Shown here piece by piece: positions 54,506 to 63,158 of a DNA stretch of 64,000 bases. The DNA lies in contig NZ_CP034183.1 in NCBI RefSeq assembly GCF_003860465.1, positions 1,750,001-1,814,000 on the forward strand, written 5' to 3'. A program made the position numbers and the translations under genes. This DNA comes from Deinococcus psychrotolerans. Its GTDB lineage: Bacteria > Deinococcota > Deinococci > Deinococcales > Deinococcaceae. Under the pieces are notes generated by a model that worked only from the letters and a program-made list of their open reading frames with translations, ran no database searches and was not told the origin of the DNA. Position 1 is the stretch's first letter, and every line of letters begins with the position of its first letter.

Positions 54506-55009
54506 TCACTCGCTGCGGCGACCCAAAATAGAGCGCAACCCCACCCGGCGTGGGCGCTCTTCACCTCCGCTCGGCGGCGTGCCGTGAAACGCTTCGTATT
54601 CACGGATGGCGGCAAAAAGCCACTGCGGAGCGCCGGCGCGACGAAGCTCCTCGGGGTCAAGCCACTGTGCGCCGAGCACTTCCGAGCTGGGATTGAGAAT
54701 GCCCGAGACGTACTCGCTGCCAAAAATCAGGCTCAGGCGCGAGTCGCCTTCCGGCAGCCGAACGGCAAAGCTGGCGACCACCGACAGCGCACTGACCGCC
54801 AAACCCACCTGCGAGAGCAGAGCGCGGCGCAGCCCCGACTCGGCCAGGCCCGCGCCGCTGGGACTGGTCAGCAGCAGCCCGGGCAACTGCACCGCGCCCG
54901 GCAAAACCGGCTGATGCGGCGTGACGGTCAGATAAGTGTCTTTGCTGCGAATCAGCCCAAAGACGCCCACTTGGTAATAAAGGGCGCTGGAAGAACGAGC
55001 AGCAGTCAT
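54506..55009 (-). CDS. Degenerate Nudix-like protein
   Basis: 167 residues. The strand-turn pattern YQVGVFGLIRSKDTYLTVTPHQPVLPGAVQLPGLLL and the later LGAQWLDPEEL resemble a Nudix fold, but the Nudix box is broken: where GxxxxxExxxxxxxRExxEExG is expected it reads ESGLRRALLSQVGL, lacking the metal-binding Glu pair. It is therefore probably not a normal Nudix hydrolase; it may bind a nucleotide or be divergent. ATG at 55009 preceded by TACAGG. Convergent with the GH3 gene. Confidence 0.6.
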   Translation of the reverse strand: MTAARSSSALYYQVGVFGLIRSKDTYLTVTPHQPVLPGAVQLPGLLLTSPSGAGLAESGLRRALLSQVGLAVSALSVVASFAVRLPEGDSRLSLIFGSEYVSGILNPSSEVLGAQWLDPEELRRAGAPQWLFAAIREYEAFHGTPPSGGEERPRRVGLRSILGRRSE

Positions 55010-55108
55010 AGCGACCTGTACAGACGACAAACCATCCAAAAACCTCGGAAGCGGCGAGAAGAAAACTGCCAACAAAGCGACTTCGAGCGCTGAGCCCAGC
55101 TCCCCTTT

Positions 55109-55804
55109 CTAGAGTTGCGGTAAGGAGTTGGGCCAGTTTCGCACAGATGGTCGGCTGATGGGCTTTGCGTCCAGCGCCTTTACTAGCGCCGCGAACGCCG
55201 CGTCATGTGCTGGACTGCTCCAAGACGGTGACTGCACCAGCAGCAGCGCCTCTACTTCATGCTTCGGGGGGAGGGTATCGGCGCGGCTGAGGCTCAGGCG
55301 GCCCCGCAATCCCTGACTCAGTTGGGGGCGAAGTTCGGCCAGCGTGCGCTCAAGGTCATGCCCCTCGGCCACCGGCACTTCCCCGTGCCACGCCGGGTAC
55401 TGCACGCGGTAATGCGAAATCAGGTCGGCCGCCAACCCCAGGCCCGCCCAGTTGCCGGGGCGCAGCTTGCCGGGGTCGCCGCTGAGCGAGTACAGATCGT
55501 GGTGGCTGTCGATGTTAAGGACTTCACGGCCCGGAAACTGCTCCAGCCACGGCCAAGCGTGGGCGTGACTCCAACACACCCAGGCCGGGCGTCCGGCGTA
55601 CTGCGCCCAGTCTTGCCAACCGGGATACAGCGGAAAATCGGCCTCCAGCGCGTCCCACTCCCGCGCCTGCACATCACGCTTGAGGGCGCGGGCCTGCCAA
55701 GCCGCCAAGCGGTCATGCTCGCGGTCGGGCGTGCCCCAAATCGGCGCGTCGAACACCAGTGCTCGGCAGCCCGAATAAGCGTCCCAGTCTAAGCTCAGCA
55801 GCAT
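55109..55804 (-). CDS. UPF0489/arginase-like protein, function unknown
   Basis: 231 residues. VLNIDSHHDLYSL with later GNWAGLGLAADLISHY resembles the metal-binding SHxD stretch of UPF0489 and ureohydrolase-like proteins, and WVCWSHAHAWPWLEQF adds further His. The assignment is a resemblance only. It begins 4 bp after the histidine kinase stop, so it is read with the two-component genes, although a TACACT box 8 nt before the ATG could give a separate leaderless transcript. A frame extension upstream to 55909 overlaps the kinase. Confidence 0.6.
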   Translation of the reverse strand: MLLSLDWDAYSGCRALVFDAPIWGTPDREHDRLAAWQARALKRDVQAREWDALEADFPLYPGWQDWAQYAGRPAWVCWSHAHAWPWLEQFPGREVLNIDSHHDLYSLSGDPGKLRPGNWAGLGLAADLISHYRVQYPAWHGEVPVAEGHDLERTLAELRPQLSQGLRGRLSLSRADTLPPKHEVEALLLVQSPSWSSPAHDAAFAALVKALDAKPISRPSVRNWPNSLPQL

Positions 55805-55808
55805 CGCT

Positions 55809-57188
55809 TCAGAGTGTAGAGCCTGCGCCGGATGAAGCCAGCGCCTCGCTCCACTCGCTGGGCGCTTCTTCGTGCAGCGGCAGCCGGACTTCCACTTCCG
55901 CTCCGCCACTCAGTGCGTTGCGGGCCGTCACCGCGCCGCCGTGTGCGCCGATGATGGCAGCCACAATCGCCAGCCCCAGCCCGCTGCCGCCCGAATCGCG
56001 GGTGCGGCTCTCGTCGGCCCTAAAAAAGCGGGTAAAGACCTGCCGTTCGCTGCCCGCCGGAAAGCCGGGGCCAGAGTCGCGCACGCTCAGCACGGCCTGG
56101 GCCGCGTCTGTGCCGCTGGATGTGGCACGCACCGAAACGCAGACTTGCCCGCCGGACGGGGTGTAGCGCAGAGCATTTTCGAGCAAATTGACCAAGACTT
56201 GCCCCAAGCGGTCACGGTCGGCTTGGATCGGCAGCTCACCCGCCGAGGTCGTCAGATGCAGGGCAATGCCCGCCGCCTGCGCTTTGCTGACAAAAGACTG
56301 CCCGATGCGTGAGGTCAGCGCCGACAAATCCAGCGGCGCGAGTTGCAGCGGCAAGCGGCCCGCCTCGGCCAGCGACAGCGTCCGCAGATCGCTTACCAAG
56401 CGGGTCAGCAGGCCAATTTGAGTCGACATCAGGGCCAGTTCCTGCGTGGTGGGTTCCAGCACACCGTCTTCAAAAGCGTCGAGGCGGGCCTGCACCACGG
56501 CCAGCGGGGTGCGCAGTTCGTGGGCGATGTCGGCGATCATCTCGCGGCGTTCGCGCTCGAGGAGTTCCAAGCCGCTGGCCATCTGATTGAAGTTGCGGGT
56601 CAAATGGATCAGCTCCGCGTTGCCGGGCCACTGCCGGGCGCGGGCCGAGAGGTCTCCGCTGGCCACCAGTTGCGCGGCTCCGGAGACTTCAGCCACCGGA
56701 CGGGCAATCAAGCGGGCCAGCAGCGCCCCGATCAGAACGGCCACCACGCCCGAAATTGCCACTGCCCAGATGAGGTTGTTCAGCAATTCACGCCGGATTC
56801 GCTCGCTCCGGCTGAGGCGCGGGGACACTGAGCCAAGCGCAGAAGCTGGCCCAGCAGCCACAGACGGCACCAGCATGAAATAGGATTTGGTCACGCCCTG
56901 CGCGAGTTTGCGCCCCACGTCACCAGTGTTGGTGGGGCGATTTTGAATGGGGTTGGTTTGGTTGTTTGGCCCGCTCTGTTCACCCGAGTCAAACTGAGCG
57001 CGAAATTCTGCCGGCATGTTGTCGAATTGCCGCTGCACCGAGTAATTAGACACCGCCACCAAGCTCAGCGCCATGATCGCCATCATCAGCAGCATGGCGG
57101 CAATGATGCTCACCGACAGGCGCTGCCAGGGCCAGGTGCGGCTGGGCGCGGCTGAATCGGGATTGGCTTGTTGGGCGTTGGGCGTCAT
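55809..57188 (-). CDS. Sensor histidine kinase (HAMP, HisKA, HATPase)
   Basis: 459 residues. TM1 (SVSIIAAMLLMMAIMALSLVAV) and TM2 (LIWAVAISGVVAVLIGALLARLIA) enclose an extracytoplasmic region of about 110 residues; then HAMP, and DIAHELRTPLAVVQARL with the phospho-accepting His223. NLLENALRYTPSGG, DSGPGFP and GSGLGLAI are the N, G1 and G2 boxes. The start is uncertain: ATG 57188 is used, with GAGG 11 bases upstream; TTG 57242 is possible. Partner of the response regulator just upstream. Confidence 0.9.
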   Translation of the reverse strand: MTPNAQQANPDSAAPSRTWPWQRLSVSIIAAMLLMMAIMALSLVAVSNYSVQRQFDNMPAEFRAQFDSGEQSGPNNQTNPIQNRPTNTGDVGRKLAQGVTKSYFMLVPSVAAGPASALGSVSPRLSRSERIRRELLNNLIWAVAISGVVAVLIGALLARLIARPVAEVSGAAQLVASGDLSARARQWPGNAELIHLTRNFNQMASGLELLERERREMIADIAHELRTPLAVVQARLDAFEDGVLEPTTQELALMSTQIGLLTRLVSDLRTLSLAEAGRLPLQLAPLDLSALTSRIGQSFVSKAQAAGIALHLTTSAGELPIQADRDRLGQVLVNLLENALRYTPSGGQVCVSVRATSSGTDAAQAVLSVRDSGPGFPAGSERQVFTRFFRADESRTRDSGGSGLGLAIVAAIIGAHGGAVTARNALSGGAEVEVRLPLHEEAPSEWSEALASSGAGSTL

Positions 57189-57266
57189 GGCGGAGTTGGC
57201 CTCATTTGGGGCAAAGTCTTGGGCAGTGGGCGGGCTGGGCAAGGAGTTGAAAACCGGGCCAGCCGC

Positions 57267-57947
57267 TTACCCTTCGGACAATCTATAGCCGACGCCGCGC
57301 ACAGTGTGCAGCAGGCCCGCCGCGCCCGCCGCTTCCAGTTTGCGCCTCGCTCCGGCCAGGTGCGCGTCCACCACCCGCTCCAGAGCGTCGGAGTCGGGCA
57401 GGGCAGCCTGCAAGAGTTCCTCACGGCTAAACGCCCGGCCCGGCGCGGCGGCCAGATGCGAAAGCAGCCGAAACTCGGTGGGCGTCAGTTGCAGTTCTTG
57501 TCCGCTGACGCTGGCAGTCACGGCGCGGCGGTCTATCTCCAGCGGCCCCACCCGCAGCGGCGCGTCACCGGATTCGAGCGCGGCGGAGGCGCGGCGCAGC
57601 ACCGCCCGCACGCGGGCCATCACCTCGCGGGGGCGAAACGGCTTGACCACGTAATCGTCTGCGCCGAGTTCCAGGCCCACGATGTGATCGCTTTCCTCGG
57701 CGCGGGCGGTCACCAGAATGACCGGCGTGGCACCGTCTTGGCGAATCGAGCGCAGCACATCCAGGCCATTTTTGCCGGGCAGCATAATGTCGAGCAGCAC
57801 CAGATCCGGCTTGGCGGCGCGGTAAAGGGTCAGCGCGGCGTTGCCGTCGGCGGCCCGTTCGCTGCGGAAGCCTTCTTGCTTGGCGTAGGCTTCCAGCACC
57901 TCGGCCAGATGCGGCTCGTCTTCTACGATTAAAATCAGGGCGCTCAT
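57267..57947 (-). CDS. OmpR-family response regulator
   Basis: 226 residues: receiver with EDE acidic pair, phospho-acceptor Asp53 in LVLLDIMLPG, KP in VVKPFRPREV, then a winged-helix effector (TPTEFRLLSHLAAAPGRAFSREELLQAAL). Forms a two-component operon with the kinase and lies divergent to the MacAB-type operon. TAAGAT 6 nt before the ATG indicates leaderless transcription. Inverted 11-bp elements in the intergenic gap may be its operator. Confidence 0.93.
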   Translation of the reverse strand: MSALILIVEDEPHLAEVLEAYAKQEGFRSERAADGNAALTLYRAAKPDLVLLDIMLPGKNGLDVLRSIRQDGATPVILVTARAEESDHIVGLELGADDYVVKPFRPREVMARVRAVLRRASAALESGDAPLRVGPLEIDRRAVTASVSGQELQLTPTEFRLLSHLAAAPGRAFSREELLQAALPDSDALERVVDAHLAGARRKLEAAGAAGLLHTVRGVGYRLSEG

Positions 57948-57953
57948 GAATTG

Positions 57954-57959
57954 ATCTTA
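57954..57959 (-). promoter_or_regulatory. Leaderless -10 box (TAAGAT) of the response regulator
   Basis: Ends 6 nt before the ATG at 57947. It lies 9 bp from the first half of the 57968-58020 inverted elements. Confidence 0.5.
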
Positions 57960-57967
57960 AATCCGGC

Positions 57968-58020
57968 GTGTAAAGGTTCGGCGCACAGAGCGGCGCGGCG
58001 TCTGCGTCAAACCTTCACAA
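57968..58020. promoter_or_regulatory. Inverted AACCTTyACA elements in the divergent gap
   Basis: 57968-57978 read on the minus strand is AACCTTTACAC; 58010-58020 on the plus strand is AACCTTCACAA. Nine of 11 match, inverted, centres 42 bp apart (four turns). Candidate response-regulator sites between its own gene and the efflux operon. Confidence 0.5.
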
Positions 58021-58126
58021 AGCCTGCGCGGGGTGTTCGTGGGTTCCGGTTTTACTGTCAGGTATGCAGAACCCAGCGTCCCAACCGCCTAGACACGGCC
58101 CCGTTCGATCAGGAAGGCTGTAAACG

Positions 58127-59503
58127 ATGTCCACACCCAGCACAGCGGCGTCTCGGCCCGCTCCCCAGCGCAAAACACGCAAAATCTGGCCGTGGATCGT
58201 GGCGGCCCTGCTGATCGGCGGCGGCGGAGCTTACTGGTATCAGCGCACCAAAACGGCACAGACCCCAGTGGTCACCGTTCAGACGGCCACCGCCGCCGAG
58301 GGTGAGGTCAAGGTGTCGGTCAGCGGGCCGGGCACTTTGCAGGCAGCCACCAGCAGCAGTGTTTCGGCCACGACGGGCGGCACCTTGACGCTGGTGCCCA
58401 CGGTGGGCCAGAGCGTCACCAAGGGCCAACTGATTGCCAAACTCAGCAGCTTGACCGCCGACACCGGCCTGCAAAACGCCCAACTCGCGCTGCAAAAAGC
58501 CCAGGCGCAGCTCGCTTCGCTACGGGCGTCGCAGGCCAGCAGCCGCGCCGGAGACGCGCAGAGCGTCGTCAGCGCCCAGCAGAGCTTAACCACCGCTCAG
58601 AGCAACCTCGCCGCCGCCCAGCAGACTTACGCCAATCAGCAAACTATCTACGCGGTGGGCGGCATCAGCGCTCAGGATCTGGAAACGGCCCGCCTCGGGG
58701 TGCAAAGTGCCCAGAGCGCCCTCAGCACAGCCCAGCAAGCTCTAAGCTCAGCCCGCGCTCAGCAGAGTGCCAAAGCCCTCAGCGCCCAGCAGGATCTCAG
58801 CAGCAGCCAACTGGCGGTGCAGCAAGCTCAGGTCAGCTTGCAAGACGCCCAAACCACCCAGGCGGGCATCAAGTTGTATGCCCCGATGTCCGGCACGGTG
58901 GCGACGGTGCCGGTCAGCAGCGGCCAGAGCGTCACCGGCAGCAGCGTGGGCGGCACGGTAATCGCCACCTTGATCGACGCTTCGCAGATCGACCTCCCGG
59001 TGCAGATCGACGAAACCGAGATCGGGGCCATCAAAGCGGGCCAACAAGCAGACGTGACTTTGGACGCCCTCGACGGCCAGACCTTTAGCGGCAAAGTCAT
59101 CCGGATCAGCCCGCAGGCCACCACCGATTCCGGCATCGCTTACTTCACGGTAACGGTGCAGCTTCCCAACCCTGAAGGCACCCTGCGCCCCGGCATGACC
59201 GCCGAAGCCGAAATCATCCAGAGCCAAGCTCAGGGCCTGACGGTTCCCAAAAAAGCGGTGGAAGCAGTCAGAACGCGCAGCTATGTTCAGCTTCAGGCCG
59301 CAGACGGCACGGCGGAGCGCACCCGCGTCCGCACCGGAGCCGATGACGGCACCAACATCATCGTGACCGAGGGACTGAAGGCCGGCGACGTGGTGGTGTT
59401 GCCGGCTGGCACGGTGCCCAGCAGCCCTGGCGGCGCAGGCGCGGCGCGGACGGGCACCCCCACCCGCGTTCCGGGCGTCGGGGGCTTCGGCGGTGGACGG
59501 TGA
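58127..59503 (+). CDS. MacA-like periplasmic adaptor of an ABC efflux system
   Basis: 458 residues. N-terminal membrane anchor (WPWIVAALLIGGGGAYW), lipoyl half-motif, a long coiled-coil hairpin (about 110-250) made of Gln/Ala/Leu heptads (QNAQLALQKAQAQLASL, ALSTAQQALSSARAQQ), second lipoyl half, beta-barrel and membrane-proximal domains. The Gly-rich C-terminus is unusual. AGGAAGG precedes the ATG. Links the inner-membrane ABC transporter encoded next to an outer-membrane or envelope partner not encoded here. Confidence 0.9.
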   Translation: MSTPSTAASRPAPQRKTRKIWPWIVAALLIGGGGAYWYQRTKTAQTPVVTVQTATAAEGEVKVSVSGPGTLQAATSSSVSATTGGTLTLVPTVGQSVTKGQLIAKLSSLTADTGLQNAQLALQKAQAQLASLRASQASSRAGDAQSVVSAQQSLTTAQSNLAAAQQTYANQQTIYAVGGISAQDLETARLGVQSAQSALSTAQQALSSARAQQSAKALSAQQDLSSSQLAVQQAQVSLQDAQTTQAGIKLYAPMSGTVATVPVSSGQSVTGSSVGGTVIATLIDASQIDLPVQIDETEIGAIKAGQQADVTLDALDGQTFSGKVIRISPQATTDSGIAYFTVTVQLPNPEGTLRPGMTAEAEIIQSQAQGLTVPKKAVEAVRTRSYVQLQAADGTAERTRVRTGADDGTNIIVTEGLKAGDVVVLPAGTVPSSPGGAGAARTGTPTRVPGVGGFGGGR

Positions 59504-60255
59504 GCGTTCCCGTTTCAGACCTACCCGTTTTGGATCTCAGCGCCGTTCGCAAAACCTACCAGACCGGCGAAGTGGTGTTCGAGGCGCTCCGGGGCGTGGG
59601 CTTGGTGGTCAACGTGGGCGAGATGGTGGCGCTGATGGGGCCGTCGGGCAGCGGCAAGACCACCTTGATGCAGATTATCGGCTTACTCGACCGCGCTTCT
59701 GAGGGCCGCTACTTGCTGGGCGGGCGCGACGTGACGGCGCTGAGTGAAAACGAGCGGGCCGAGGCCAGAAACGAGGAGATCGGCTTCGTGTTTCAGGCGT
59801 TTCACCTGCTGCCGCGCTTAAACCTCCTCGAAAATGTCGAAGTCCCGCTGACCTACGCCGGATACCCCGCCGCCGAGCGCCGCGAAATCGCCATGAACGT
59901 GCTGCGGCGGGTCGGGCTGGAGAGCAAAGCCAAGAACTTGCCCTCGCAGATCAGCGGCGGGCAAAAGCAGCGGGTGGCGGTGGCGCGGGCGCTGAGCCTC
60001 TCGCCCCGCTTGCTGCTGGCCGACGAGCCGACCGGCAACTTGGATTCGCACACCTCCGAGGAAGTCATGAACCTGTTTGGTGAACTGCACGCCGAGGGCA
60101 AGACGGTGGTGATCGTGACCCACGAAAATGACATTGCGGAGTACACCGAGCGGGTGGTGCGGCTGCGCGACGGAGTGATCGAGCGAGACGAGCGCCAGAC
60201 CCCCACGCGCGGCCAACGGGCGGCCCCGCTTACCGTCCAAGCGGCGATGCTATGA
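59500..60255 (+). CDS. ABC transporter ATP-binding protein (MacB/LolD type)
   Basis: 251 residues. Walker A GPSGSGKTTLMQ, Q-loop FVFQAFHLLP, signature ISGGQKQRVAVARAL, Walker B LLLADEPTGNLDS and H-loop VIVTHEN. Starts with GTG overlapping the adaptor stop (GTGA), and couples to the permease by ATGA. Powers export or lipoprotein release by the FtsX-like permease. Confidence 0.94.
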   Translation: MSVPVSDLPVLDLSAVRKTYQTGEVVFEALRGVGLVVNVGEMVALMGPSGSGKTTLMQIIGLLDRASEGRYLLGGRDVTALSENERAEARNEEIGFVFQAFHLLPRLNLLENVEVPLTYAGYPAAERREIAMNVLRRVGLESKAKNLPSQISGGQKQRVAVARALSLSPRLLLADEPTGNLDSHTSEEVMNLFGELHAEGKTVVIVTHENDIAEYTERVVRLRDGVIERDERQTPTRGQRAAPLTVQAAML

Positions 60256-61586
60256 CCACCCAACCCCTCAAGGACGCCGCGCCGCAACCGCCCAGCCAGA
60301 CTCCTATCAGCCAAACCCCAACTGGCCAGCACCGCTCCCGCACAGGCGGCGGCATGGGCCTGGGCGGCGCAGTGACAGTGGCCTGGCGGGCGATTTTGGG
60401 TTCGCCGCTGCGCAGTATGCTCACGGCGCTGGGCGTCATCATCGGCGTGGCCGCCGTGATCGCGCTGACAGCCATCGGATCGGGCAGCACGGCGGGCGTC
60501 ACCAAAAACCTGGAAGCGCTGGGCACCAACCTTCTGACGGTGGGCAGCGCACGCAGCAACTTCGGCGGCGGCTCACTGGTGCGCGGCGGCCCGCGCCAGA
60601 CCATTACCCTCAAAGACGCCGAGGCGATTGCGGCGCTCGACTCGGCCAGGATCGCGGGGGTGGCCCCCAGCACCCAGAGCAGCGTGCAGGCCAAAGCCGG
60701 AAGCCTCAATACCCAGGCCACCGTCATCGGCACCTGGCCCGCTTACGAAACGGTCAGAAACAGCCCGCTGGCCACTGGCAGTTACTTCACCGACGAGGAC
60801 GTAAAAGGCCGCAAACGGGTGGCGGTCATCGGTTATCAGCTGGTGCAGGACTTGTTCAGCGGCGCTGATCCACTCAATCAAAAAGTCCGGCTGGGCAACG
60901 TGACGTTTACGGTCATCGGCACGCTGCCCGACAAGGGAGCCAGCGGCTTCGGCAACCCCAACGGGCAAGTCATCGTGCCGCTGTCCACCTTCCAGCAGCG
61001 CTTTAGCACCACCCGCAGTGGCGGCCAGCCCACCGTCAGCAACGTGTATGTGCAGGCCACCACCGCCGCCGATTTGACCCCGCTGCAAAGCGAAATTACC
61101 AGTTTGCTGGAAACCCGCCACAAAATCACCGACCCGGCCAACGACGATTTTCAGATTCAGAATCAGGCCGACTCGCTGGCGAGCCTGAACAGCATCACCA
61201 CCACCCTGACGCTGCTGGTGGGCGCAATCGCCGGAATCAGTTTGCTGGTCGGCGGCATCGGCATCATGAACATCATGCTGGTGTCGGTCACCGAGCGCAC
61301 CCGCGAAATCGGCGTCCGCAAAGCGCTGGGCGCAAAACCCCGCGACATCCTGACTCAGTTTTTGGTCGAAGCCTTCGTCCTGTCGGTGGGCGGCGGCGTG
61401 ATCGGGCTGGTGCTGGGAGTAGGCGCAGCTTATTTGGGCACACTGGCAGGCATCACTCCGGTGTTCTCTCCCGTCACGATTGGCATTGCCTTTTTGTTCA
61501 GCGCCCTGGTGGGCATCTTCTTCGGCTACTACCCGGCGGCGCAGGCGGCCAAACTCGATCCGGTGGACAGTTTGCGCTATGAGTAG
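60252..61586 (+). CDS. MacB-type ABC permease (MacB_PCD and FtsX domains)
   Basis: 444 residues. TM1 (SMLTALGVIIGVAAVIALTAIG), a periplasmic core of about 230 residues, then three TM segments (TTLTLLVGAIAGISLLVGGIGIMNIMLVSVTERTREIGVRKALGA contains the FtsX coupling helix). Functions with the ATPase and the adaptor as a type VII ABC efflux pump that moves substrates from the periplasm or membrane. The first 25 residues are Pro/Gln-rich and disordered-looking. Confidence 0.93.
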   Translation: MTTQPLKDAAPQPPSQTPISQTPTGQHRSRTGGGMGLGGAVTVAWRAILGSPLRSMLTALGVIIGVAAVIALTAIGSGSTAGVTKNLEALGTNLLTVGSARSNFGGGSLVRGGPRQTITLKDAEAIAALDSARIAGVAPSTQSSVQAKAGSLNTQATVIGTWPAYETVRNSPLATGSYFTDEDVKGRKRVAVIGYQLVQDLFSGADPLNQKVRLGNVTFTVIGTLPDKGASGFGNPNGQVIVPLSTFQQRFSTTRSGGQPTVSNVYVQATTAADLTPLQSEITSLLETRHKITDPANDDFQIQNQADSLASLNSITTTLTLLVGAIAGISLLVGGIGIMNIMLVSVTERTREIGVRKALGAKPRDILTQFLVEAFVLSVGGGVIGLVLGVGAAYLGTLAGITPVFSPVTIGIAFLFSALVGIFFGYYPAAQAAKLDPVDSLRYE

Positions 61587-61750
61587 AATCGGCACAATTT
61601 AAATTGGAGATGAAGTTAGAAGATGTATCAAGTTTAATGAGAAGTCTTCTCAAAGATAAGTGAGCTCTCTCTTCACTGTTTCTGCACAGCACCGCTGTAA
61701 ATATAACTTGTCCAAGTGTTCAAATTGGATCTGAAAGAAGGAGTCGATTC

Positions 61751-62356
61751 ATGATGTCTAAAAATATCCTCAAAATCCTGACCATTTCCGCTTCTTTGCT
61801 GCTCGGTGCAGCGTCTGCCCAGCAAGGCCAACCCGCTCAGCGGCAGGGCGGACAGCAGCGCCAAATCGATCCTGCCCAGCGTGCCCGCTTTCAGGCCATG
61901 CGCCCAGTCTTCGACCTCGCCAGCCGCGTATCGCTGATGGCTGAACTCGAAAAAAATAAGGCGCAGGCGGTGACCAAGGCGCAGGCCAAACAGCTGGTGC
62001 CGCTGCTGCAAAAGCTGCAAACCTCGGCCAGTATCAGCGGCGCGGACGCGACAAAGATGCTCAGCCAAATTGAAGACAAAATTCTGACCGACAAGCAGGT
62101 GACGGCGCTGGATGACCTCGACCTCAAACGTCAAGAAGACCGCCGCGCGGCGCGGGCCAAACAGGGCAGCGCCCAACAAGGCGGCATCCGCATTCCGGGC
62201 TTGCCGGGCGGCGGCTTTGGCGGGCAAAATCGGCAGGGTCAGGCGGGGCAAGCAGGCACAGGCGGCGCACCCGCAGGCGGCTCCTTCAACCCCTTCAAGC
62301 AGGGCCGCGAGGCCGACGCACTCAAGGCTTACATTGCCTTGCTGCAAAAGAAATAG
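61751..62356 (+). CDS. Secreted Gln/Gly-rich protein, unknown function
   Basis: 201 residues: signal peptide (ILTISASLLLGAASA, cleavage before QQGQ), Gln-rich segment, a helical middle (VSLMAELEKNKAQAVTKAQAKQLVPLLQKL) rather like Spy/CpxP or DUF-type envelope helices, and a Gly/Gln-rich region (GGGFGGQNRQGQAGQAGTGG). AAGGAG precedes the ATG. 164 nt of AT-rich DNA with a GAGAAG/CTTCTC palindrome (61637-61649) separate it from the permease, so it may belong to the same stimulon under its own promoter. Followed by a terminator. Confidence 0.75.
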   Translation: MMSKNILKILTISASLLLGAASAQQGQPAQRQGGQQRQIDPAQRARFQAMRPVFDLASRVSLMAELEKNKAQAVTKAQAKQLVPLLQKLQTSASISGADATKMLSQIEDKILTDKQVTALDDLDLKRQEDRRAARAKQGSAQQGGIRIPGLPGGGFGGQNRQGQAGQAGTGGAPAGGSFNPFKQGREADALKAYIALLQKK

Positions 62357-62369
62357 AAGCGCTAGGCGG

Positions 62370-62405
62370 AAAGAGGGCGAACTCGGGCAGTTCGCTCTTT
62401 TTCGC
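62370..62405. terminator. Bidirectional terminator after the Gln/Gly-rich gene
   Basis: AAAGAGGGCGAACT pairs with AGTTCGCTCTTT (about 12-14 bp with G-U pairs), loop CGGGC, followed by a T-run on the + strand. It lies just before the convergent methyltransferase stop. Confidence 0.82.
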
Positions 62406-62407
62406 AT

Positions 62408-63157
62408 TTACCCCTTACGCCGCGTCAAAAATACCATCGTTTCGCTGCCCATTTCCAGCGGCCCACCTTGAAAACCGCCTTGCACGCGGGGCGACTCGAA
62501 GCCCGCGCAGCGCAGCAGCCACTCCACTTCGTAGCGGGTGTAGTAGCGCTGCTCCAAGCTGAAAAATCGGCGGCGCAGCGCTCCGTTCTCTCCCACCGTG
62601 TCCACGTAGTAATCGGTGGTCACGCGCTGCTTGACTTCGTCGAGGCGCTGCACCAAAAACACGTCGGTGCGCTCCTTGCCGACATAAAACGTCTCGCCCT
62701 CATGCCGCATGGTGGCGGGCTGGCCGTAGCGCGGCACGCTCAAATCAAACACCAGTTGGCCGCCGGGGATCAGGTGAGCACGCAGGTTTTCCAGCGCCTG
62801 CAACTGCTCGTTGGGGGTGTAGAGATGCATCAGGGCGTTGAAGGGGGCGATGATCAGGTCGAAGCGGGTTTCTAATTGAAAGGTCTTGGCGTCGCCTTGC
62901 ACCAGATGCAGCACCAGGTTTTCGCGCTCCGCCCGCGCTCTGGCCCGCTCCAACATGCGGGCGCTCGGCTCCAAGCCGGTCACGTCTGCGCCGCGCCGCG
63001 CCAGGTAGCTGGTCACGCGCCCGGTGCCCGCTCCAACTTCCAGCAGCTTGCCGCCGACGCGCTCAGCCAGTCCGCCGTAAAAATGCAAATCGTCGCGGTA
63101 AAGGTCGTACTGATGGTCGTAGAGATCGGCAAAATCGTCGTAGTTCACGGCCCCCAA
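62408..63157 (-). CDS. Class I SAM-dependent methyltransferase
   Basis: 249 residues; LLEVGAGTGRVTSYLARRGADVTGLEPS is motif I and the acidic loop after beta2, FDLIIAPFNALMHL motif II-like, and IPGGQLVFDLS motif III. Substrate unknown; the C-terminal SLEQRYYTRYEVEWLLRCAGF is common in small-molecule methyltransferases. The start is uncertain: TTG 63157 follows the neighbour's stop by one base, GTG 63148 is equally possible; both lack a good ribosome binding site. Confidence 0.82.
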   Translation of the reverse strand: MGAVNYDDFADLYDHQYDLYRDDLHFYGGLAERVGGKLLEVGAGTGRVTSYLARRGADVTGLEPSARMLERARARAERENLVLHLVQGDAKTFQLETRFDLIIAPFNALMHLYTPNEQLQALENLRAHLIPGGQLVFDLSVPRYGQPATMRHEGETFYVGKERTDVFLVQRLDEVKQRVTTDYYVDTVGENGALRRRFFSLEQRYYTRYEVEWLLRCAGFESPRVQGGFQGGPLEMGSETMVFLTRRKG

Positions 63158-63158
63158 C

